DNA of 64,000 bases, taken from positions 62,001 to 126,000 of the forward strand of contig JAXGMN010000015.1 of assembly GCA_040768665.1 (NCBI GenBank). The letters run 5' to 3'. Made by a program: the position numbers and the translations under genes. The DNA is from JABWBD01 sp040768665 (GTDB taxonomy: Bacteria > Planctomycetota > Planctomycetia > Pirellulales > Thermoguttaceae). The notes under the pieces were generated by a model. It saw only the letters and a program-made list of their open reading frames with translations. It was not told where the DNA came from and did not search any database. Positions within the stretch are counted from its first letter, which is position 1. Each line of letters starts with the position of its first letter. Of the stretch, positions 35,767-42,483 are shown in pieces.

Positions 35767-37089
35767 ATCCCGTGGTTGCCGATCCGAAATCGCCGGCACA
35801 GAACGACTTGAAGATCGTCAAAGATGCGACCTGCACGTTCTGTGGATGCGTGTGCGACGACATCGAACTGAAGGTGGAAGGCCACCGCATCCTCGAGGCC
35901 AAGAACGCCTGTGTCTTGGGCAAGGCGTGGTTTTTGAACCATGAGATCGCGGATCTTCCGGCCTGCCTTATCGAGGGCTGCCCCGCTTCGGTGGAGGACG
36001 GCGTTCGCCGTGCCGGGGAGATCCTCAAACAGGCGCGATACCCGGTCGTCTACGGATTAAGCGATACAACCTGCGAGGCACAGCGTGTGGCCGTCGGCAT
36101 CGCGGACTGGATCGGCGGCAGCGTCGACACGACCACGAGCGTTTCCCACGGCCCATCGGGGATGGCGTTCCAGGGCGTCGGCGAGGTGACTGCCTCGCTC
36201 GGCGAGATTCTGCACCGCGGCGATCTCGTGATCTTCTGGGGAGGAAACCCGGCGGAGAGCCACCCGCGCCATTTCACCAAATACAGCCTGATGCCCAAGG
36301 GCATCTGGACGCCGCGGGGTCGCAAGGACCGGACGTGCGTGGTTGTCGACGTCCGAAAGACCAAGAGTGCCAAGGCGGCGGATGTCTTTTGCAGATCAAG
36401 CCTCGTAAAGATTTCGAGGCCCTTTGGACGCTGCGGGCATTGGCGAAAGGGATCGATTTGGACCCGGAGCAGGTCCAGCGCGAGACGGCATCGCCCTGTC
36501 TGCCTGGCAGGACCTGATCGAGCGGATGAAGCGGGCCCGGTACGGCGTGATTCTTTTCGGCATGGGCCTGACGATGACCCGCGGCAAGCACCTCAACAGT
36601 GAAGCCGTGCTTGCGCTTACCCGCGACTTGAACGAACATACTCGCTTCATCTGCAAGCCGATGCGGGGCCATGGCAACGTGACCGGGGCCGACAACGTCG
36701 TCACATGGCGGACCGGCTACCCGTTCGGCGTCAACCTCTCCCGCGGCTATCCGCGGTTCAATCCCGGCGAGTACACGACGGTCGACCTCTTGGGCCGCGG
36801 CGAGGCCGATGCCGCGTTGATCATCGTGGCTTCGGACGAGTGTGGCTTTCGCCCCCAGGGCGCGCCCGACCACCTGGCTTCCACTCCCTATATTGCGATG
36901 GACCCGAAAGAGACGGCCACCACCCGGCAGGCCACGGTCGCCTTTCACGTGGCCACCTACGGCATCAATGTCGCGGGCACCGTCTACCGCATGGATGACG
37001 TGCCGATCCCGTTGCGCCCTGCGTTCGAATCGCCGCTGCCGAGCGATCTGGAGATCTTACGAAAAATCGAGCAACGGGTCCGGCCATAG
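35763..37089 (+). pseudogene. fhcB: formylmethanofuran dehydrogenase subunit B-like (FwdB/FhcB), with two one-base deletions
   Basis: Three frames together give one continuous FwdB/FhcB-like protein of about 440 residues. Frame one (35763 to about 36386) has the 4Fe-4S cysteines CTFCGCVC and NACVLGK, SVSHGPSGMAFQ, and DVRKTKSAKAADVF. Frame two continues QIKPRKDFEALWTLRALAKG. Frame three continues GIALSAWQDLIERMK and then FFGMGLTMTRGKH-like sequence to the stop at 37089. The breaks fit loss of a T from the run at 36387-36390 and of a G at 36487-36488. The metal-ligand Cys/Sec of true FwdB is Ser128 here. C1 transfer linked to tetrahydromethanopterin is the likely role if the gene is intact in vivo. 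Confidence 0.8.
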
Positions 37090-37229
37090 ACGCCGTTCAA
37101 GATGCCGCCCCGGCGGGACCAACTTTCTCGTCTTCGAACCCGGAGGGCCGATGGCTTGCCATCGCGAGCGCCGGTAACCAAAATGGTGGCGTGGGAATTC
37201 GAACACATCCGGGGAAAGTGGAGGGTGCC

Positions 37230-37550
37230 ATGACGAAGACGGCAACGGTCCATGCGATTCAGAAATGGGAGTACCAGTTTCTGACAAAGAAGACGGAGGC
37301 CTATCTGGTCAAAGAGCTCAACGACCTCGGCCAGATCGGTTGGGAGCTGGTCTCCGCCTGCCAGGGGAAGGAACGGGGAGGAGATCTGGCATGGACGGCC
37401 TTCTTGAAGCGGCCCTACGTGCCGCATCCGGCAAGGCCTGTTGAGGAAAAAGCGGCGGAACCATCCACGTCGGACGATGGTACCGTGGCCACGGCTCCCT
37501 CCCAGCACGGCTTCGACCTGGAAGGCGAAGAGTTTCAGATAAAGGAGTGA
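37230..37550 (+). CDS. small DUF4177-like protein
   Basis: A 106-residue protein starting at ATG 37230 after GGAGGG. The core KWEYQFLTKKTEAYLVKELN followed by DLGQIGWELVSACQG and TAFLKRPY has the 'WEY...L..LG..GWELV....' pattern of DUF4177-type small proteins. The C-terminal tail is acidic and low in complexity. Its function is unknown. Its stop overlaps the 3' end of the convergent gene by 16 bases. Confidence 0.75.
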   Translation: MTKTATVHAIQKWEYQFLTKKTEAYLVKELNDLGQIGWELVSACQGKERGGDLAWTAFLKRPYVPHPARPVEEKAAEPSTSDDGTVATAPSQHGFDLEGEEFQIKE

Positions 37551-38356
37551 GCTTCCGGCGGGCCGAGCAGGGAATCGAGTTCCTCAAACAAGTCGGCCAG
37601 AAGAAGCGGCTTGGAAAGAACCGACGCAGCCCCGGCCGCCAGAATCTGGTCGCGCTCGTCGAGTCGCGGGAAATTGGCCAGGGCGACTGCCGGCGCCGGC
37701 CGCAACCGGTGCACCACAGCCTTCAGATCGGCCAACTCGCTTGCCAAACGGCCGCCAAAATCGAAGATCACAGCCGAGACGCCGCCGACCACGGGCGAGC
37801 GGCCTGGCTCAAGCCACACGGTCCCATACCCTTGCCTCCGGCATGCCCGGGCGAGCCAGTCCTGCACCTCGTACTCCAGCGAGTGAATCCCGATCAGCCC
37901 TGCACGGCGGACGAGAGGCTCCTCGACGACCGCCAGGAACTGCTCTTCCTCGCTGGCGGTTACGGGCAGGGACCAACTCGAACTGTGTCCTGCCGCCAAC
38001 CGCCGCAACTCTCGCCGACACCGGGGTCGCCACTGATGCCAGTAGACACGGGTCGCCGCGGGCCAGGGCTTGCCCGTGCGGACTTCCCCCTCACACCAAC
38101 TCCCCAACAGACCGATTACGCGGGCCAGGGGCGCATGCCCCCGCAGACGGTCGATGGCTTCTGCGGAAAACTGGCCCGGCACCGCCTGCGCGACCACGAT
38201 CAGATCGGGCTCGAGATCACTGCGTTCGAGTATCGCCAGGGCGCCGTCCATGTCCCTGGCGGTTACGACCTCCGACATTCGCCGGAGTTCGGCAACCGCT
38301 TCCCGGAACTCCGTCCGATCGACGTCGCCGACCAGCAAAGCGTGGAGGGTGCTCAT
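37535..38356 (-). CDS. receiver-like protein with degenerate phosphoacceptor site
   Basis: A 273-residue protein with two Rossmann-like parts. The first half starts MSTLHALLVGDVDRTEFREA and the second ends ASVLSKPLLLADLFEELDSL, which is the KP motif and alpha-5 of response-regulator receivers. The acidic pocket and phosphorylated aspartate are not obvious (VSAVIFDFGGR could be a remnant). It is probably a pseudo-receiver or scaffold rather than a classical regulator. It follows the HTH-PTS IIA gene by seven bases on the same strand. Confidence 0.6.
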   Translation of the reverse strand: MSTLHALLVGDVDRTEFREAVAELRRMSEVVTARDMDGALAILERSDLEPDLIVVAQAVPGQFSAEAIDRLRGHAPLARVIGLLGSWCEGEVRTGKPWPAATRVYWHQWRPRCRRELRRLAAGHSSSWSLPVTASEEEQFLAVVEEPLVRRAGLIGIHSLEYEVQDWLARACRRQGYGTVWLEPGRSPVVGGVSAVIFDFGGRLASELADLKAVVHRLRPAPAVALANFPRLDERDQILAAGAASVLSKPLLLADLFEELDSLLGPPEAHSFI

Positions 38357-38363
38357 CTTCCAG

Positions 38364-39074
38364 CTATTCCAGATTTTTCTCCGTTGCGGCGATCAGTTCA
38401 TGGGCTGCCGTCGCATCGGTCGCTGCACGGAGCTCCTCGAGAAAGCCCGGAAACGCAATCACGCGGCTCAAGCGAGCGAGTGTGCGGAGATGCCTTCGGT
38501 CCGACACCGAGCAGATCAAGAAGAAGACATCCGTCAGCATCCCACGGCTGGCGGCGAAGGGGATGCCGCTCGGAGTGATTCCCAGGGCCAGGAATTCCTG
38601 GCCCAGAATGTTCGCCATCGGCCGGCGAGGATGCAGCAGAGCGACCCCGTTGTCCAGCGCGGTCGGCGCCATCTCTTCGCGGGCGTGAACCGCCTCCAGC
38701 ATCTTCCGCGGATCCCAGAGCAAGCCGGTTCCGGCGGCCAGGTCGACCATGGCCGAAAGGACCGACTTGTTGGTCCTTGCCTTCAGGGGAATGGCAACGG
38801 CCTCCAGGGGCAACAGATCGGCCAAGACAATCTCTTCCTGCCCTTCCGGGCCCGGGGCGCTCTCCAGAACGCCCTCCACCTGCACCAGCGCCTCCTCGTC
38901 GGACAGGCCGATCCGCTCTTCCAGCCAGTGGTGGATATCGGCCTGAGAGAACCGCCAATGGCCCGCCACTCTCCGCCCCGGAAGTCTGTCCCGGTCGGCC
39001 AGTCGCATAACCTGCTGCGGCGTAAGGTGCAGATAAGTGGCCAGGCTGTCGATGTCGAAGTCTTCCGTAGACAT
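38364..39074 (-). CDS. excisionase-type HTH fused to PTS IIA domain
   Basis: From ATG 39074 the protein has 236 residues. Residues 8-52 form an excisionase/MerR-like helix-turn-helix (LATYLHLTPQQVMRLADRDR and the GHWRFSQADIHHWL wing). Residues about 80-230 form a fructose/nitrogen-PTS type IIA domain with the presumed phospho-histidine H148 in DNGVALLHPRRP, plus DVFFLICSVSDRRHLRTLARL. It is likely a signalling protein that couples phosphotransfer state to DNA or protein binding. No PTS permease is in the window. The candidate selenoprotein gene ends 225 bases upstream on the same strand. Confidence 0.8.
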   Translation of the reverse strand: MSTEDFDIDSLATYLHLTPQQVMRLADRDRLPGRRVAGHWRFSQADIHHWLEERIGLSDEEALVQVEGVLESAPGPEGQEEIVLADLLPLEAVAIPLKARTNKSVLSAMVDLAAGTGLLWDPRKMLEAVHAREEMAPTALDNGVALLHPRRPMANILGQEFLALGITPSGIPFAASRGMLTDVFFLICSVSDRRHLRTLARLSRVIAFPGFLEELRAATDATAAHELIAATEKNLE

Positions 39075-39184
39075 AGAATTTCGCGAACGCAAGGAAGGCT
39101 GACGGTGGAAGGAGGTATCCCCCCATGTTCCCTGATTCCTTGCCCCATGTCCAGCCCCGGGTCTTCGATCATGCGACATTACTG

Positions 39185-39260
39185 CTCACGCCGAACCAGC
39201 ACCAGCCGTTTGCCTTCCGGCGACCATGCCGCCGCGAGGTACTCGTGGTTCGGATAGATC
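39185..39260 (-). pseudogene. short C-terminal protein fragment
   Basis: The minus strand encodes AIYPNHEYLAAAWSPEGKRL and then VLVRREQ before a TAA. It looks like the last blade of a TolB/PD40 propeller protein, with nothing recognisable upstream of it. It is probably a leftover of a deleted gene. Confidence 0.35.
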
Positions 39261-39293
39261 GCGCGCCCGGGGACCGGGGGTCCTCGGGCGCGC
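39261..39293 (-). terminator. GC-rich hairpin directly after the UAA of the candidate selenoprotein gene
   Basis: GCGCGCCCGGGGAC (39261-39274) pairs with GTCCTCGGGCGCGC (39280-39293) over 14 positions with one G-T wobble and a five-base loop. It lies five bases beyond the TAA at 39299-39301 and 155 bases beyond the TGA at 39449. It has no clear U-tract, so it is a terminator-like hairpin rather than a canonical intrinsic terminator. Confidence 0.55.
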
Positions 39294-39298
39294 GGGCG

Positions 39299-40915
39299 TT
39301 ACGTGCGGTCGGGTCGCTTCAACTGCGAACCTTTCATTGTGCTCGTGTGCTCCTTCACTTCGAACGGACCCGCCTCCATGGTTACGCGGACACGATACTC
39401 ATCAGCCGGTTCGGACGGTACTCGCCACGAGTACCTGCACGTGAAACCTCATCCATACTCGAACGAACCGCTGGTGACCTCCTCGCCGTCCTTCGTGCTG
39501 ATCGTGAATTTCGGCTTGTCAGGCCGACCGCCGTTGACCGTCAGGTCGGTGCAGACCTCGTCGGCCGAGCCGACGATCGACAGCCCGAGGTTGGCCTTGT
39601 CGGAGGTTACATAGTCGACCTTGACTACCGGCGTGTAGGGAGGGCCGAAGGGAAATTCCGCGGTCTTCCCCTTGACAACCCTAACCGGCTTGTAGTCGCG
39701 CGTGCCGCTGGCGGAGATTATCGTGTAGCGCGGCCGGGACGGCTCGCGGCTGCTGCCGGCAAGCGCCTCCACGAGCACCTCCAACAGCGACTTCTCCTCC
39801 TTCGGCTTTTCCTTGTCCTCTGGATCGGTCTGCGGCTTCGGCGTCAGATCGATCGTGTAGTCCAGCAGTCTCCAGGAGCCTTCCGGAAGCGGGACGGGCT
39901 TGTCTTTGCCGCCCTCGATCTTCAGCAGTGCGCCGTCTTCACTGTAGACCATTGCGCGGAAATTCTCGTTGGCGTTGGTGATTGCGCCTACGGCAACTTC
40001 GGACCGCGTGAGTGTGAGCCGCTCGCCGGCCGGAGTGACCTTCAGGTCGTAGAACCGGCCCTCGATGTTCGCCCACCGGGAAACCGCGTGCTGGAAGTCG
40101 TTCGACGTGATCCGGTAAAGGCCGTAGCGCCCCTGGTCCGTCTCGGGATCCACCAGCAGCATGTCGCCAGGCTGGGCATAGATCCGTCCGTCGGCCATCT
40201 GAACACCCTCGGGGATCTTCATCACGTCGTCAAACCGGCCGTTCGAGTCATAGTCGAGCAAGACGACGCGGCGTTTCTTGCCGTCGAGCGTGATCTCGCC
40301 CTCCCGGTAAGCGGCTGCCGTGAGGGAAGCCGAGACATATTTGTGCTCCTCCCGGCCCGTGTTGGCGTATGCCTGAAAATAGAAGGCATAGTCGAACTTC
40401 TCGCCGCCGGCCTCGACGGTCAGCTCGATCCGGGGGAAACCTCCTCGCCAGTAGCCGGCCGGCATGATGCCCGGCAACTTCTTCGCGGAAATCGGCTCAT
40501 CGTCGGTCAAGTCGCCGTTGAGATTCCGGTCGAAGTAGAGCAGGCCGTAGTCTTTCGAATCGGGCTCCTCGGCGTCGAGCACGAAGCAATACTCCCGCGA
40601 TCCCAGCTTGGCAACGGCCCGCAGGGGATGCTTCGAGTGGTACTCTTCCGGCTCCTTCTTGACGAGCTTCTTGAACTGCTCCGCCAGGCTGTCGCCCGGG
40701 TTTGCCCGCCCGTCTACGATCTGCATGTAGAAGTGCTGCGGGCGAACCGACTGATAGAGATACTCCAGTGGCAGAGTATCTCCCTGGAACCGCTCGATGC
40801 GTTCCAGGAGTTTGAGTTCGAGGCGACACGTTTCCGCCCTGGCATCGGCCAGCGCGGCGAGCGTGAGCCCCGCGGCGCACAAGGCGCCGCCGAGCCGTCG
40901 CAACCATACGTTCAT
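39299..40915 (-). CDS. candidate secreted selenoprotein with in-frame UGA at codon 489
   Basis: From ATG 40915 (GGAGG upstream) the protein has a signal peptide ending at ADARA-E (about residue 28), then a long beta-rich extracytoplasmic body with DYDSNGRFDD-type acidic loops. I do not recognise a named family. The frame meets TGA at 39449-39451 after SGSFEYG, then continues in frame for 49 codons, GFTCRYSWRVPSEPADEYRV followed by RVTMEAGPFEVKEHTSTMKG, to TAA 39299-39301. The tail reads as real protein and gives a U489-GFT-C493 pair. A SECIS-like hairpin follows the TGA and a terminator-like hairpin follows the TAA. The gene is the last of a three-gene run beginning just after tRNA-Sec. The alternative is an ordinary stop or a nonsense mutation, giving a 488-residue product. 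Confidence 0.75.
39408..39448 (-). promoter_or_regulatory. bacterial SECIS-like stem-loop immediately after the UGA
   Basis: On the minus strand the 41 bases after TGA fold as GGTTT pairing with GAACC (lower stem of five, one G-U), an internal loop, then GGTACTCG pairing perfectly with CGAGTACC, and a UGG triloop at 39425-39427. The apical loop starts 22 bases after the UGA and has G in its first two positions. As I recall the published bacterial SECIS consensus, this agrees: a short stem, small loop with an early G, and a loop about 16-37 bases from the UGA. SelB would bind here. Confidence 0.7.
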
Positions 40916-40937
40916 AGGCGTGGTCCTCCAACGGGTT

Positions 40938-41867
40938 TCAAACGTCGTTACCGGCTGATCGTTTCGACCGCTCGTCCGACGAAGCGGTCGTGGCAACTCC
41001 ACTTAGCGTCAACAACTCTTCGCGCTTGGCAGTCTCCCGGTCATTCCGTGGCCCGCCGAAGACGGTACCCACCCTCAGCGCACGACAGCGAACACATTCC
41101 AGGCAGCGGATGCAGCGGCTTTCGCCGGCGCGCCGCTCGCCGCGGCCGCCGACGGGGCACAGCTTGCGGCAGACGTCGCAGTCGTTGCAGTCCTCCTCCT
41201 GGAAACCGACGTGAAAGAAAGCAAAGCGATTGCACAGCCCGAACACCGCTCCCAGCGGGCAAAACAGCGTGCACCACGGCCGCCAGACAAAGAGCATGGC
41301 AAGACCGATCCCGCCGAGGATTGCCAGCTTTGCGGCGCTCGGCCAGACGATCTCCTCCCCGGCAACCGCCAGACTGGCCGAATAGGGCAGCGCGGCCTCG
41401 AATGCGCCGGCCGGACAGAGCCGGCAGAAGAACAGCGGACTGCCCTCGCCGAAGAAGAAGGGAACCGCCAGCACCAGCAGCCCGAGCACGGCGTATCGGG
41501 TATAGCCGGTCCACGCCGGCAATCGGTACTTGGGCGTCGGGAGCTTTGCCGCCAGGTCCTGCAGATATCCGAACGGACAGGCCCAGCCGCAGACCAGGCT
41601 GCCGAACACGGCACCGACGACCAACAGCGTCCCCACGGCCAAGTAAGGGAACAGGTGCAGAGCGCTGAAATTGGCCAGCACGCCGATCGGGCAGGCAAAC
41701 GTCGCCAGCGGGCAAGAATAGCAGTGGAAGACGGGCGAGCAGACCGTGTGGAACCGGAGCAGGAACGGATTGAGCCAGACGAGCACAAACCCCGCCTGCA
41801 CCAGCCATCGCCAGCGGACGAATCTGTGAGTGCCTGAAGAGCGTTTGCCGTTGGCCATGGCCACCAT
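40938..41867 (-). CDS. membrane 4Fe-4S protein, NapH/NosR-like
   Basis: A 309-residue protein with about five or six membrane helices and many cysteines: HTVCSPVFHCYSCPLATFAC near residue 45, CGWACPFG, FFCRLCPAG, TLFCPLG, and a soluble ferredoxin-type end with CNDCDVCRKLCP and CIRCLECVRC. NapH, NosR and YccM-like proteins of this design carry electrons between quinol and periplasmic reductases. Its ATG directly follows the previous gene, and the candidate selenoprotein gene starts 22 bases after its stop, so the three look like one transcription unit. Confidence 0.85.
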   Translation of the reverse strand: MVAMANGKRSSGTHRFVRWRWLVQAGFVLVWLNPFLLRFHTVCSPVFHCYSCPLATFACPIGVLANFSALHLFPYLAVGTLLVVGAVFGSLVCGWACPFGYLQDLAAKLPTPKYRLPAWTGYTRYAVLGLLVLAVPFFFGEGSPLFFCRLCPAGAFEAALPYSASLAVAGEEIVWPSAAKLAILGGIGLAMLFVWRPWCTLFCPLGAVFGLCNRFAFFHVGFQEEDCNDCDVCRKLCPVGGRGERRAGESRCIRCLECVRCRALRVGTVFGGPRNDRETAKREELLTLSGVATTASSDERSKRSAGNDV

Positions 41868-41882
41868 GACCTCCTAGTGCAC

Positions 41883-42272
41883 TCACGAAGGGCAGAGAGA
41901 AGGAGCGGCGCCGCTATACGTCCGCTTGAGTTCTCCTGTTTCAAGCCGCACCAGACCGCCGATCGTGATCTCCCACACCAGGGTGGGCTCGGCTGCGTCG
42001 GCAGTCACAAAAATACTCCGCTTCACCTTGGTGACCATCGGCGGGGGCGCGAACGGATCGCCGCCCATAGGATCGGGGGCTCCAAATTCCGATCCCTCCG
42101 CAAACCCCGGCGGCGGGCTGAATGCCGACGGGATCTCGATCGTCTCCTCGATCTCCTGCTCCTCCGTAACCGGGGCGGTGTGAAACGCCGCGCCGTAAAT
42201 CAACGACGCCACGCCAGCAAGCGCAAAAAACGCCGGCAGAATCGCTCGTTCGATCAGAATCCACACACGCAT
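41883..42272 (-). CDS. small single-span membrane protein
   Basis: A 129-residue protein with one N-terminal helix (AILPAFFALAGVASLIYGAA), a Pro/Glu/Phe-rich linker and an extracytoplasmic beta segment ending SGAAPSLCPS. I do not recognise the family. It is the first gene after tRNA-Sec, 97 bases away. The stop is TGA 41883-41885. Two further sense codons and a TAG follow in frame, together with a hairpin with a UGG loop, so a CPSU-type ending is a remote possibility. The simple stop reading is preferred. Confidence 0.7.
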   Translation of the reverse strand: MRVWILIERAILPAFFALAGVASLIYGAAFHTAPVTEEQEIEETIEIPSAFSPPPGFAEGSEFGAPDPMGGDPFAPPPMVTKVKRSIFVTADAAEPTLVWEITIGGLVRLETGELKRTYSGAAPSLCPS

Positions 42273-42368
42273 GACAATCTCACTCGGCCTCAGGCAAGGA
42301 AACGGGCTTTCGGCACGGCCTTTCCGCTTCTCTCCGGCTCCTTGCCTTCCTGTCTTCTCGTCTCAAAA

Positions 42369-42464
42369 TGGCGGAGGTGAATGGGAATCGAACCCACCCG
42401 GGACTCTTTCGAGCCCCACGCTGGTTTTGAAGACCAGGGGCACCACCAGGCACCAGTCACCTCC
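42369..42464 (-). tRNA. selC: tRNA-Sec (anticodon UCA)
   Basis: The 96-base minus-strand sequence has the long eight-pair acceptor arm GGAGGTGA/TCACCTCC, an anticodon stem-loop CTGGTCTTCAAAACCAG with anticodon TCA, a long variable arm (GTGGGGCTCGAAAGAGTCCC region), the T loop GGTTCGATTCC and an encoded GCCA 3' end (CCA at 42369-42371). This is the standard bacterial selenocysteine tRNA. It sits 20 bases downstream of selD and upstream of the candidate selenoprotein unit, all on the same strand. Confidence 0.96.
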
Positions 42465-42483
42465 GTTTGTATTTCGCTTCGGC

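Noticed and set aside
35763..37089. Readthrough or Sec decoding to explain the interrupted FwdB frame
   Set aside because: The breaks are frame changes caused by missing single bases, not in-frame UGA codons, and the metal-ligand position is Ser.
39125..41668. An 847-codon open frame on the plus strand
   Set aside because: It runs antisense to the candidate selenoprotein and 4Fe-4S genes, has no family motif, and is a product of high GC and codon bias.
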